DNA from: JAYRZB01 sp041916675
GTDB taxonomy: Bacteria > Pseudomonadota > Alphaproteobacteria > Rhizobiales > Devosiaceae
Length of the DNA: 64,000 nt
Direction of reading: 5' to 3'
NCBI GenBank assembly: GCA_041916675.1
Contig: JAYRZB010000003.1
Coordinates: forward strand, 62,001 to 126,000
Shown: positions 33,314-44,051 of the stretch, piece by piece
Layout of the letters: each line of letters begins with the position of its first letter
Position numbering within the stretch: the first letter of the stretch is position 1
Translations under genes and position numbers: made by a program
Notes under the pieces: model-generated
Told to the model about the DNA's origin: nothing
Databases searched by the model: none
Seen by the model: only the letters and a program-made list of their open reading frames with translations

Positions 33314-34287
33314 AACGCAGCCTCCGTCCGCTGGCGGCCACCGCCGTCATCTTCATCATCGCCTACGCGCTCAGCGTCGTGCAGTTCCCCGGCATGCTGT
33401 CCACCCGCGTGCTGGGCAATTTCCTCACCGACAACGCTTTCCTCGGCATCGCCGCCGTTGGCATGACTTTCGTTGTCATCTCCGGGGGCATCGATTTGTC
33501 AGTGGGCGCGGTCATCGGCTTTACCGGCGTGCTCATCGCGGTGCTGATCTCCTGGCTCGGCATCCACCCCCTGCTCGCCTTTGCCATTGCCATCGGCGTG
33601 GCGGCCCTGTTTGGCGCCGCCATGGGGTTGACCATCCACTACCTGCAGGTGCCGTCGTTCATCGTCACCCTGGCCGGCATGTTCCTGGCCCGTGGCGGCG
33701 CCTCGGTGATCACCCAGGATTCGGTGCCGATCAACCATGAGTTCTACAGCACCTTGTCAGATCTCTTCATCCGCCTGCCCGGCGGTGGGCGGCTGAGCTT
33801 TATCGGCATGCTCATGATCGTGGTATTCCTCGTCGGCGCCCTGCTCGCCCATCGCACGCGCTTTGGCTCTTATGTCTATGCGCTCGGCGGCAATCCGGTT
33901 TCCGCCTCACTCATGGGCGTACCGGTCGCCCGCACCACGGTGCAGATTTATATGCTTTCGAGCGTTCTTGCCGCATTGGCAGGCATCGTGTTTTCGCTTT
34001 ACACCTCAGCAGGATATCCGCTGGCGGCGGTGGGCGTCGAGCTCGATGCCATCAGTGCGGTGGTCATCGGCGGCACGCTGCTCACCGGGGGTTATGGCTT
34101 TGTGCTCGGCACCTTCGTGGGCGTCATGCTCCTGGGGCTGGTGCAGACCTACATTATCTTTGATGGCACGCTATCGAGCTGGTGGACCAAGATTGTGATC
34201 GGCGTCCTGCTGTTCTTGTTTATCGTCCTGCAGCGGATAATATTTGCGGCCTCCGCACCCGGAGAAAAGTCGCCCGAGAAAGCGTAG
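33310..34287 (+). CDS. yjfF: Sugar ABC transporter permease (YjfF-like)
   Basis: The 325-residue product is the second BPD_transp_2 permease. Landmarks are GMTFVVISGGIDLSVGAVIG, LQVPSFIVTLAGMFLARGGA, YVYALGGNPVSASLMGVPVA and AISAVVIGGTLLTGGYGFVL, as in YjfF. It pairs with YtfT. The stop is followed after one base by the regulator start, so transporter and regulator are co-transcribed. Confidence 0.92.
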   Translation: MKRSLRPLAATAVIFIIAYALSVVQFPGMLSTRVLGNFLTDNAFLGIAAVGMTFVVISGGIDLSVGAVIGFTGVLIAVLISWLGIHPLLAFAIAIGVAALFGAAMGLTIHYLQVPSFIVTLAGMFLARGGASVITQDSVPINHEFYSTLSDLFIRLPGGGRLSFIGMLMIVVFLVGALLAHRTRFGSYVYALGGNPVSASLMGVPVARTTVQIYMLSSVLAALAGIVFSLYTSAGYPLAAVGVELDAISAVVIGGTLLTGGYGFVLGTFVGVMLLGLVQTYIIFDGTLSSWWTKIVIGVLLFLFIVLQRIIFAASAPGEKSPEKA

Positions 34288-34288
34288 C

Positions 34289-35041
34289 ATGATCGAAGCA
34301 GGCAGCCTTATCCGCTCGCTATCCGGGCGGCCCGCTGCGCGAAATTTCCATACATTCGTCATCAACGAGATCGGCCTGGGCATTGTCACGGGCCGGTTTC
34401 CGATTGGCTCGATCCTGGCCAGCGATGCGGCGATGATGGAGGAATACGGCGTCTCCCGCACGGTGCTGCGCGAGGCGCTCAAGACCCTTGAAGCCAAGGG
34501 CATGATCGAGGCCCGCCCCAAAGTCGGCACCCGGGTTTCACCGTCGAGCCGCTGGAACTTCTTTGATCCGCAGGTGCTCTCGTGGCACTTCCACGCCCGG
34601 CCCGACCAACGCTTCTACGAAAGCCTGTTCGATGTGCGCCGCGCCCTCGAAATGCGCGCCGTCAGTGTCGCTTCCGAGCGCCGCACCGCCGAGAACGTGC
34701 GCCAGATGAAATACTGGCTGCACCAGATGGATATTTCCGAAGGCAATCTCGAGGCCCACGGCCTGTCCGGCCTCGAAATTCATCGGGCCGTCGCTGAGAG
34801 CTCCGGCAACATCCTTTTGCGCTCGGTCACCGGCATTGTCGAACTCACTCTGGCGCTGGCACTCAAGTCTCTTAGCGGCCCTGCCGCCAGCGCTTATCGC
34901 CGCACCTCGCTCGATGCCCATACCGACATGCTCATCGCCATCGAAAAAGGCGTCCCCGCCGACGCCCAGGCCGCCCTCGAACGCATCATCGCGCTCGACG
35001 AGACCCAAGCCATGACCCTGCTGCCGGGCGCGAGCGGGTAG
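34289..35041 (+). CDS. GntR-family regulator, FadR subfamily (FCD domain)
   Basis: The 250-residue product starts at MIEAGSLIRSLSGRPAARNF, one base behind yjfF. The winged helix has LASDAAMMEEYGVSRTVLRE, ALKTLEAKGMIEARPKVGTR. The FCD ligand domain follows with DPQVLSWHFHARP, YESLFDVRRALEMRAVSVAS, GLEIHRAVAESSGNILLRSV and DAHTDMLIAIEKG; its Asp/His residues form the family's metal and ligand site. DgoR/LldR-like regulators of this type sense sugar acids or phosphosugars. It probably represses its own operon by binding the palindrome at 29651. Confidence 0.88.
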   Translation: MIEAGSLIRSLSGRPAARNFHTFVINEIGLGIVTGRFPIGSILASDAAMMEEYGVSRTVLREALKTLEAKGMIEARPKVGTRVSPSSRWNFFDPQVLSWHFHARPDQRFYESLFDVRRALEMRAVSVASERRTAENVRQMKYWLHQMDISEGNLEAHGLSGLEIHRAVAESSGNILLRSVTGIVELTLALALKSLSGPAASAYRRTSLDAHTDMLIAIEKGVPADAQAALERIIALDETQAMTLLPGASG

Positions 35042-35252
35042 CTGAAGCGGCGCTCTTTAAGTGATTGCACCTACACGGTTTCCTGTTCCTATTGCCTGAC
35101 CCTCAGTCCTGATAGAAAACATTAGCTCCGCGTTAAGTCTAGTTCGCAGAACTCACGCGAGTTTACCAAGCGTAATCCAACCACCGCCTAGGTTGATCTT
35201 GGAACGCCAGAATGGCCTTCCGGGATTGACTGTATGCGTGGGGGTTTCTGGT

Positions 35253-35774
35253 ATGCGTGGCCGCTCGATTTGGGCCTTCAGCCGAGTGCTTGTGGCAGTG
35301 ACAATTGTCGTTGTGCCGCTTTCGGCGTGTGCGACGTCTGGCGGGGCTGGCTTTAGTGCTTTTGGCTCAAACAAGCTCGAAGTTGCCGATATCGCCAATA
35401 TCGGCTCCTACAGCGCCGAGTCTGCACTTTCCGAAGCCCGCGCCCATTTCCGCAATGGCGACTACGGCCATTCGGCCGCCCTCTACAAGCGCGTTGTTGA
35501 ACTCTCGCCCAAAGACCCGCAGGGTTATGTCGGGCTGGGCGCATCCTACGACAAGCTGCACCGCTTTGACCTGTCAGACCGCGTCTATGCCTCGCTCTAC
35601 AAGCTCACCGGCGGCACGGTCCAGTATTACAACAACCTTGGCTATTCCTACATGCTGCGCGGCAAGCTGACCCTGGCTATGGAGAGCTTCCGCAAGGCGC
35701 TTGATCTCGATCCGGATAACGTGATCATCGCCAACAACATGCAGCTTCTGGCCGACGCTTCCGCGCGGGCCTGA
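35253..35774 (+). CDS. tadD: TPR lipoprotein of Tad pilus assembly (TadD-like)
   Basis: The 173-residue product starts at MRGRSIWAFSRVLVAVTIVV. The lipoprotein signal ends at LSAC, Cys near residue 25. At least two tetratricopeptide repeats are visible: EARAHFRNGDYGHSAALYKR, then GGTVQYYNNLGYSYMLRGKL and AMESFRKALDLDPDNVII. This is the TadD layout, a periplasm-facing lipoprotein that helps outer-membrane assembly of Flp pili. It is convergent to the cpaB-cpaC operon, so transcribed separately. TPR lipoproteins are common, so the TadD name rests on its neighbours. Confidence 0.75.
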   Translation: MRGRSIWAFSRVLVAVTIVVVPLSACATSGGAGFSAFGSNKLEVADIANIGSYSAESALSEARAHFRNGDYGHSAALYKRVVELSPKDPQGYVGLGASYDKLHRFDLSDRVYASLYKLTGGTVQYYNNLGYSYMLRGKLTLAMESFRKALDLDPDNVIIANNMQLLADASARA

Positions 35775-35815
35775 GCCAGATTTAACCAATGTGATAGAAG
35801 TTCAGGCCGCTTGCT

Positions 35816-36049
35816 CTACTGAGCGGGCGGCGTAACCACGTTGCCGGTCGAGCCGAGACCACCGGTATTGTAGCGCGCCTTGCCGGCCGGGTTCACCGTC
35901 TGCTGCTCAAGGTTGGCCTTGACGGCATCACCGGCGCTATAGCCCACCTTGTCGGTGTGCTGCAGATAATCATAGGTGCATCCCGCAAGCGTCAGCACGG
36001 CAGCCAGGGCGCCGGCGCGCAGCATCAGGCTCGTCCCCGCCGCGCTCAA
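35816..36049 (-). CDS. Small pilus-associated lipoprotein
   Basis: The 77-residue product has a lipobox in LAAVLTLAGC, mature part TYDYLQHTDKVGYSAGDAVK, then ANLEQQTVNPAGKARYNTGG. Similar small lipoproteins with YDYLQ-TD-V-Y-AGDAV-AN follow cpaC in rhizobial pilus clusters, as I recall. The ATG overlaps the cpaC stop by four bases. It sits where cpaD would be expected but is too short to be CpaD. A role as secretin-associated factor is plausible, not shown. Confidence 0.7.
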   Translation of the reverse strand: MSAAGTSLMLRAGALAAVLTLAGCTYDYLQHTDKVGYSAGDAVKANLEQQTVNPAGKARYNTGGLGSTGNVVTPPAQ

Positions 36050-37488
36050 CTGCCGTTCCCCAGGTCGATGATATAGCCGTAAGGCCCCACAACACCGGCC
36101 CCGGTCTGGAAACCCTTGAGCATGGCCGGGGTCACTTCCATCTGCCCGAGCGCGAAGAACTGCGCATCATTGGCGGGCACGGTCTGGTCGAGCGGCGAAG
36201 CCAGCACCTGGTTGGGCGTGCCCGGCTGCACAAAACGCGGGGTCACGATCACCACCAGTTCCGTATCGTGCTTCTGAAAGCTCGAGGACTTGAACAGCGA
36301 GCCGATCACCGGCACATCGCCCAGCCATGGCAACTGGTTCTGGCTCAGGGCGGTGTCGGTCTGCAACAGCCCGGCCACGGCGAAGCTCTGCCCGTCACGC
36401 AGCTCAACCGTCGCATCGAGGTTACGGGTGTTGAACACCGGGTCACCCGAAGTGGTGAAGCCATTGATACCACTGACCTCGGGTGTCAGGTGGATCTGGA
36501 TGCGGTCGCCATCGAGCACAACCGGCGTAAACACCAGCCGCACGCCGAAGTCGCGGTATTCGAGCGAGGTATTACCATTGGGATCGGGCACGCGGATCGG
36601 GATCTGCCCGCCAGCCAGAAAGCTGGCGGCGACGCCCGAAAGCGTTGTCAGGTTCGGCTCGGCCAGCGTGCGCACCAGCTGCTTGCTTTCCAGCGCATTG
36701 ATAGTGGCGGTCAACGAAATGCCCGTCGCGCCGGATATGACGCTGGTGATGAACGATGAAAAGGATTGCGCCCCGGCCGCCGGATTGGCCGGTCCGCCAC
36801 CGATGGTAGTTGTCACCCCGCCGACACTCCCGCCCCATCGAATGCCCAGTTCACGTCCGGCATCGCGCTGCGCTTCGAGAATACGCACTTCGAGATTGAC
36901 CTGCTGCCCCCCCGAGATCGTGATGGTGTTGATCACGGCCGGGCTGCCATATTGCTCGACAACCGCCAGCACTTTTTCCATAGACTGCCCGTCCGTCACC
37001 GTGCCCGACAGCCGCACGCGGCCATTGACCGTGCTCACCTTCACGCGGGAATTGGGGACCGCATCGCGGATCGACTGCGCCATGTCAGAGGTATCGGCAC
37101 CCACTTCCACCGCCAGCAGCCCGACCGGGTCACCATCGTCGGAAAACAGGTTCACCGTCGTGGTGCCAAACGCCTTGCCCACCAGATAGATCGATTTGTC
37201 GGTGATCGGCTGCGCATCGGCGATCGTGGGGTCCGCTGCCACCACTTTGCCCACTGGGGCCGAAATCGTCACCGTCACCGCCTGGCTCACCGGCAGGTTG
37301 ATACGCATCACCGATGTGGTGGCAAGGTCATATTCAACCGTCTGGGCCAGCACCGTGTTGACCGGCAAAACCAGCAGCCCGGCCAGCAGCACCGCCAGCG
37401 CCAGCAAGCCTGTTTTCGAATGTTCGCGGAGGAGTGACACTTTGGTGACCTTGCTGTCAGTCTGAAGTTTCGGGTTCAATCTTGCCAC
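36046..37488 (-). CDS. cpaC: Pilus assembly outer-membrane secretin CpaC
   Basis: The 480-residue product comes from a GTG start; the signal peptide is TGLLALAVLLAGLLVLPVNT. Order: N-terminal secretin plug-like domain (VGKAFGTTTVNLFSDDG), BON domain (SRVKVSTVNGRVRLSGTVTD), then the secretin barrel with VNLEVRILEAQRDAGRELGI, LRTL-like AEPNLTTLSG, RLVFTPVVLDGDRIQIHLTP and LPWLGDVPVIGSLFKSSSFQ. This is the RcpA/CpaC type that forms the outer-membrane pore for Flp/Tad pili. It lies 27 bases behind cpaB. Pilin, prepilin peptidase, ATPase and TadBC genes are not in this window, so they must be elsewhere. Confidence 0.92.
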   Translation of the reverse strand: MARLNPKLQTDSKVTKVSLLREHSKTGLLALAVLLAGLLVLPVNTVLAQTVEYDLATTSVMRINLPVSQAVTVTISAPVGKVVAADPTIADAQPITDKSIYLVGKAFGTTTVNLFSDDGDPVGLLAVEVGADTSDMAQSIRDAVPNSRVKVSTVNGRVRLSGTVTDGQSMEKVLAVVEQYGSPAVINTITISGGQQVNLEVRILEAQRDAGRELGIRWGGSVGGVTTTIGGGPANPAAGAQSFSSFITSVISGATGISLTATINALESKQLVRTLAEPNLTTLSGVAASFLAGGQIPIRVPDPNGNTSLEYRDFGVRLVFTPVVLDGDRIQIHLTPEVSGINGFTTSGDPVFNTRNLDATVELRDGQSFAVAGLLQTDTALSQNQLPWLGDVPVIGSLFKSSSFQKHDTELVVIVTPRFVQPGTPNQVLASPLDQTVPANDAQFFALGQMEVTPAMLKGFQTGAGVVGPYGYIIDLGNGS

Positions 37489-37515
37489 GTCCGGATCAAC
37501 ACCGGCTTAACGGCT

Positions 37516-38634
37516 CTATTGCAGGGCGGCAGGGCTTTCATTGGCCCAGAAGGGGCTGGTCATGCGGATCGCGGCATTGGTCGGTCGCTGCTCCAGCGTT
37601 CCGGCTTCGCCAAAATCGGTCATCGAGCGCAGCACCAGGGTCAAGAGACCCATCTGCGAGGCGCTGATGATGATTTCGGCCTCTTTCTGGTCGAGTTCGA
37701 GCGTGGCCAGTGCGCGGTCGCTGAACACTTCGGCGCGCGGATTTTCCGGGTCTGTCGGCGCGCCGGTTTCTCCGGTCTCGCCCAGCCGGGAATTGATGGC
37801 CAGCACACGGGCATTGTGCAGGATGGTTTCCGATACCTGCTTGCCACCGACTTCATAGGTGACGACCACATCGACATGATCGTTGGGCACCACAAAACCG
37901 CCTGAGGCAGACTCTGCGGCGACGGAAACCGAAACACCGCGCTTGCCGGTCTCGAGCACTGCGGACAGGTAGCCATCCTGGGCGCTCACCAGCTTTTCGG
38001 CGCGGATCGGTTCACCGGGGATGAACTGCTGGCGCGCCAGGGTGCCGGTCATTTCGGCAATGGCCTCAGGCGCATCCGCCGCCGTAATAAAGCCGGGGCG
38101 CACCGCATTGATCGGCCAGTCGACCCACTCAACCGAGGTTTCCGTCAGCCGCTGGCCAATGCCGATGTCCTGGCTTGCCACCAGAATGCGCGCTCCTGCT
38201 GCCTGCACGGGCGCCGGGGCGCTCGGCGCGATCGAGGCCTCAACCACCGGCACGCTGGGTGTGGGCGTCTGCCCCTGGGTGGCCAGAAAGGCCGCGGTGC
38301 CCCCGGCCATGAGAGCCACCAGCACCAGCAGCACGCGGGACAGTTTCATCCGGCCCCGCCATTGAAAATTGTTGCGCAGGCCGCCGAAATTGCGGTCCTC
38401 CACGCGCGAGATCACCTTTTGCAGTGCTTCGGCGCGCAGGGCCTCCATGCCACGCCGCTCGGCGCGCTGGGCCTCAAAACTCGGCGGCGATGACTGCACA
38501 AGCTCGGGACGCGGTGCGTCCGAACGGCGCCGGTCAAATCGCGGCTCAGTTTCCTGCTCGTTATCTGCCCTCAAGACTTCCTGCATTGCCGCTTCGTCCT
38601 TGAGTTTTACTGCTTGTGTACGCCGGAGCACCAT
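37516..38634 (-). CDS. cpaB: Pilus assembly protein CpaB, with long N-terminal extension
   Basis: The family-like part begins at MKLSRVLLVLVALMAGGTAA (membrane anchor), followed by the SAF/RcpC region: ARILVASQDIGIGQRLTETS, GPD-like FITAADAPEA, GVSVSVAAESASGGFVVPND and HVDVVVTYE. CpaB stabilises the secretin in Tad systems. The frame here extends 95 codons further upstream with a charged, Arg/Glu-rich cytoplasmic segment (EAQRAERRGMEALRAEALQK). It has coding character but is absent from ordinary CpaB. Alternative starts are ATG 38586 behind AAGGA and ATG 38349 at the canonical position. First gene of the cpaB-cpaC-lipoprotein operon. Confidence 0.88.
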   Translation of the reverse strand: MVLRRTQAVKLKDEAAMQEVLRADNEQETEPRFDRRRSDAPRPELVQSSPPSFEAQRAERRGMEALRAEALQKVISRVEDRNFGGLRNNFQWRGRMKLSRVLLVLVALMAGGTAAFLATQGQTPTPSVPVVEASIAPSAPAPVQAAGARILVASQDIGIGQRLTETSVEWVDWPINAVRPGFITAADAPEAIAEMTGTLARQQFIPGEPIRAEKLVSAQDGYLSAVLETGKRGVSVSVAAESASGGFVVPNDHVDVVVTYEVGGKQVSETILHNARVLAINSRLGETGETGAPTDPENPRAEVFSDRALATLELDQKEAEIIISASQMGLLTLVLRSMTDFGEAGTLEQRPTNAAIRMTSPFWANESPAALQ

Positions 38635-39028
38635 ATCCTCGGATAGTCGACCTACTGAGTTTGCTGGGTGGAACTTCTGTCCTTCAGCCCTGCCACCAGT
38701 AAGTCAAAAGAATCACTACCCGGTTCCAAATGAAGGGAAAATTCGTGACGACCCGGGAAGGTCTTGTTTACCGTCCACTGCCTGCCGGGCGGAAATTGAC
38801 TTAGACGTTCGACGGCTCGACTGCGCATCCCTGTTCAGGCCAGTCCGCGACAAACAACGGAAATCGCAAATGATTTCCGCCTGCTTTTCGTCACAAAAAT
38901 TGCGGCCGCGCGACCCGCTATACGTGCATTCCAATAAGTATTTGTGCCGATCCCGGCCCGAATTGCGCCCCGGTTCTCCGACGCGCATCCTTCCGGCCAA
39001 TTAATACTTATGATCATTGGGGGGCACG
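38635..39028. other. Divergent intergenic region, cpaB / amidase operon
   Basis: This 394-base gap has no supported gene; the minus frame at 38716-39000 has no family look. It should hold promoters for both operons. GGAAATC/GATTTCC (38859-38865 and 38872-38878, 6-base loop) is the clearest symmetric site, a candidate operator. Confidence 0.45.
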
Positions 39029-39865
39029 GTGAGCATACAGGTTAAGAACCATCGACTTTACAACGACGGCAAGGCCGTCGATCTGGTTTCCTCGCCCTAT
39101 ATCAGCGCGGGCCTTGCCGATCCGGTTCGCATCGTGGTCATGCATTTCACCTATGGCGGCAGCGCGGCTTCGAGCGCCGAATGGTTCCGCAGCAAGCAGA
39201 ATCCCGGCTCTTCGGCTCATGCCGTCATCGAACGCGATGGCAGCCTCATTCAGTGCGTCACGTTCGACAAGGTGGCCTGGCATGCCGGCAAATCCGAATG
39301 GAACGGCATCGTCGGGCTCAACCGCCATTCGTTCGGCATCGAGCTGGCCAACTGGGGTTATCTTCGCTCGGTTGGCGGCGGCTGGCAGACCTACACCGAC
39401 AAGCGCATCTCCGAACCGTTCCTGGCCGTTCACAAGGGCGGCAATCCCGATGGCAGCAACAGCCCCATCGGTTGGGAGCCCTACCCGGAGGCCCAGGTGC
39501 AGGCCGCCGCCGAACTGGTGCGGGCCCTCGTCGCCGCTTACGGGATCAATGAAATCGTCGGGCACGATGATATCTCCCCCACCCGCAAGTGGGACCCCGG
39601 CCCGGCCTTCGACATGGTGCGCTTCCGCGCCCTGGTCTTTGGCGGCCGCAAGAGCGACGAAGGCACCGCCCTCAGCGTCACCGTTCAGGCGGGGCTCAAC
39701 CTGCGCGCTGGCCCCTCCACGGCCGATCAGGTCCTTGTCATCCTGCCCTTCGGCACGCGCCTCAAACCCATCGAGGCGCGTGGGCACTGGCTCAGCGTTT
39801 CGGTGCTCGATGCGCAGGGTGCACCGACGCGCACCGGGTGGGTCCATTCGGGCTATGTGTCATGA
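39029..39865 (+). CDS. N-acetylmuramoyl-L-alanine amidase (AmpD/AmiD type) with SH3 domain
   Basis: The 278-residue product starts at a GTG behind a G-rich run (TTGGGGGGCACG); a TTG four codons earlier is possible. The amidase-2 zinc site is visible: His39 in VVMHFT, His179 in IVGHDDISPTRKWDPGPAF, Asp189 as third ligand, and Lys187 as catalytic helper. SAHAVIERDGSLIQCVTFDK and AWHAG are typical. A C-terminal bacterial SH3 domain (about residues 215-278, LNLRAGPSTADQVLVILPFG) would bind the wall. No signal peptide is seen, so it is either cytoplasmic recycling-like or exported otherwise. The stop overlaps the next ATG. Confidence 0.88.
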   Translation: MSIQVKNHRLYNDGKAVDLVSSPYISAGLADPVRIVVMHFTYGGSAASSAEWFRSKQNPGSSAHAVIERDGSLIQCVTFDKVAWHAGKSEWNGIVGLNRHSFGIELANWGYLRSVGGGWQTYTDKRISEPFLAVHKGGNPDGSNSPIGWEPYPEAQVQAAAELVRALVAAYGINEIVGHDDISPTRKWDPGPAFDMVRFRALVFGGRKSDEGTALSVTVQAGLNLRAGPSTADQVLVILPFGTRLKPIEARGHWLSVSVLDAQGAPTRTGWVHSGYVS

Positions 39866-40485
39866 CGCAGGGGTTTGATGTCCGGCACTGGGTCTTTTAT
39901 GGCACTTTTGTGCTGCTCGGGCTGATCTATGCCACCATCGCGCTGGGCTGGATTTTTGCCTCCAGCCTCAGCGTCGGCATGATCATGCTGATCTCGCGCA
40001 GCGCACCTTACGTGCTCCAGCAATTGCCGCTGGCAGGTGAACTGGTGCCGGGAATCCTCGCCGCCGTCATGGCCGCCACGGCCCCCGCTGCCAGCGGCGC
40101 GCGGCAGACGGTGATCGTGCTGGTTCTGGCGGCCCTGGTCTATCTTGCCTACCTCCACCTCAACGTGTTCTTTTCCTTCGATGAACTCGACGGTGTCGTC
40201 CGCACCGCGACCGATGGGCTCGATACCGAGATTGTCTCGGAACTGCGCGGCAGCGAGCAGGAGAAAACCGTGCTGCTCACCCTCCAGGCCTTTGCCAGCA
40301 GCGTGCGCAACTTTGCGTCCGTCGTCTTCGCTGCCGTGATCGGGTTGAAATTCAATGCCGCCACCGGTTTGCAGCCAAAGGTTGAACCTGTCCCCGCACC
40401 CGTCACCCCAGCGCCGGTCGGTCCGGTGGCGGTCGGTCCGGTGGCGGTCGGCAAGGAACATGGCTATGAAGGGCCGCAGGGCTGA
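39862..40485 (+). CDS. Multi-spanning membrane protein of unknown function
   Basis: The 207-residue product has a first helix at VFYGTFVLLGLIYATIALGW, then SLSVGMIMLISRSAPYVLQQ, VPGILAAVMAATAPAASGA and TVIVLVLAALVYLAYLHLNV: four hydrophobic stretches. A soluble loop (DGVVRTATDGLDTEIVSEL) is followed by another short hydrophobic stretch and a Pro/Val-rich tail with the repeat GPVAVGPVAVG. I recognise no family. The tight coupling with the amidase (ATGA) and the exported protein (1-base overlap) suggests a shared envelope task. A holin-like role was considered but the long C-terminus does not fit well. Confidence 0.65.
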   Translation: MTQGFDVRHWVFYGTFVLLGLIYATIALGWIFASSLSVGMIMLISRSAPYVLQQLPLAGELVPGILAAVMAATAPAASGARQTVIVLVLAALVYLAYLHLNVFFSFDELDGVVRTATDGLDTEIVSELRGSEQEKTVLLTLQAFASSVRNFASVVFAAVIGLKFNAATGLQPKVEPVPAPVTPAPVGPVAVGPVAVGKEHGYEGPQG

Positions 40486-41381
40486 TGCGCAAGCTGCACA
40501 AATGCCTCATCGCCGCACTGTTCTTGTGCGCGCTCCACAATGCCGCCCTGGCCTTCACCATTCGCTTTGAAGACAAGGCCGAGGGCCTCGCCACAGGCAC
40601 AGAGATCACCATTCACGCCCTTGCTGCGCCTGATGCCGAAGAGGTTGAACTGCCGCGCTCCGGCGATGGATGGACCTATTCCGATGCCTCGCCGCCCGTT
40701 GCCTGGTATGCCGAACCAACATTCGTTATCCGCGTCCCGCCGCGCCCCCGGTCGCAAACGCTCAAGACCGACCAGCCCGCGCTTGAGTACACTCTGTCAT
40801 TCCGCATCCCCTACACCGAGCGGAATGCTGACATCACGCTGCCTATCGTACTCTTTGACTCAGTCTCGAAAGACTACATCACGAGTATCGAACGCCTGTC
40901 GGCTCGGGACATTTGGCGCAAGATCCAGGTAGCTGCACAACTGGCTGCGTTCTGGGAGATCGACAATCCCAACCCGCGCAACGACACCGGCCGCAGGCTG
41001 GTGCGCCTCTGGCGGGATGCGCTGGTGCAGGCCCGCGATTACGGCAGGCCCATTCGCATCGATGACGGCCTCATCGAGATGGCCCAGCGGCGATATGCCG
41101 ATGATCCATCCTACTTTGACACCACTTTTGCAAAAGTTAGACTCGCCACCGACAATCTGTTCTGGACCCTGAAGGATCGTCCGTTCGAAGCCATGGCCAA
41201 CGGCAGCGATTGCCTTGGCGCCAAGCTTCTTCTCGCGCATATGAAGGGCTATCACTTTGCCGATGGCGAGACTGCGCCTCGCACCAAAGAGGCGACGGCA
41301 GAGCAACACGTCGCCAACCCGATGGCCGAATTTGCCCGCATGGAGCGCATCCTCGCCGCCGGCTGCCCTGCCCCGCAGTAG
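40485..41381 (+). CDS. Exported protein of unknown function
   Basis: The 298-residue product has a Sec signal (CLIAALFLCALHNAALA). The mature part begins FTIRFEDKAEG, has an Ig-like beta-rich stretch to about residue 130 (YTLSFRIPYTERNADITLPI), then a helical half with ARDIWRKIQVAAQLAAFWEI and RLVRLWRDALVQARDYGRPI. Two Cys remain in the mature protein (SDCLGAKLLL, AAGCPAPQ) and could pair. I recognise no family. It is the third gene of the amidase operon and converges, two bases apart, on tex. Confidence 0.65.
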   Translation: MRKLHKCLIAALFLCALHNAALAFTIRFEDKAEGLATGTEITIHALAAPDAEEVELPRSGDGWTYSDASPPVAWYAEPTFVIRVPPRPRSQTLKTDQPALEYTLSFRIPYTERNADITLPIVLFDSVSKDYITSIERLSARDIWRKIQVAAQLAAFWEIDNPNPRNDTGRRLVRLWRDALVQARDYGRPIRIDDGLIEMAQRRYADDPSYFDTTFAKVRLATDNLFWTLKDRPFEAMANGSDCLGAKLLLAHMKGYHFADGETAPRTKEATAEQHVANPMAEFARMERILAAGCPAPQ

Positions 41382-41383
41382 CG

Positions 41384-43681
<2,298 letters not shown>

Positions 43682-44051
43682 CGGGACTTCGCAACTGTTG
43701 AGGGTGCGCGACCATAAGCGCTTGCCTCCGCATCGCCAACACCTGCCCCGCACCGGGCCGCGGCAATTCACAGTCGACGCCATCAACCTGTGCATTTGCT
43801 ACCATTTCAGATGTTTGCCCACCACATCGCTGCAACGACGACACTCACCCTTTACCAGAATTCACATTGCATTAACTTGTCGCCGCCCTCCACAAGCAAT
43901 TGTTTTAGCAATATTTTCTGACAACCTTCGCCCTGCATGATGCATTAACGTCATAGCTGCCATGCTTCTGACGCTTGACAGCGCCATCGCAGTTGTGAGT
44001 ACTTGCCCACGACCAAAGCATTTGCTCGTTTTGGCGTCAGGGAGGACACCT
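43682..44051. other. Divergent intergenic region, tex / polyol operon
   Basis: This 370-base gap has no gene. It contains two 9-bp copies of TGCATTAAC and a pair of AGCAAT repeats (listed separately), and ends with the GGGAGGAC ribosome binding site of the binding-protein gene. Confidence 0.5.
43868..43949 (+). promoter_or_regulatory. Repeated sites upstream of the polyol operon
   Basis: TGCATTAAC occurs at 43868-43876 and 43941-43949, 73 bases apart (seven helical turns). AGCAAT occurs at 43895 and 43907, and TGCATGATGCA is a small palindrome at 43934. Together they suggest operators; no regulator gene is adjacent. Confidence 0.35.

Noticed and set aside
39029..40485. Phage endolysin-holin pair
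   Set aside because: There are no other phage genes nearby, the membrane protein has a long soluble tail, and the operon continues into a secreted protein.
43682..43795. Longer tex start (38 extra codons)
   Set aside because: The extra residues (Cys/Arg-rich) do not fit Tex proteins; the ATG at 43681 gives the family N-terminus.
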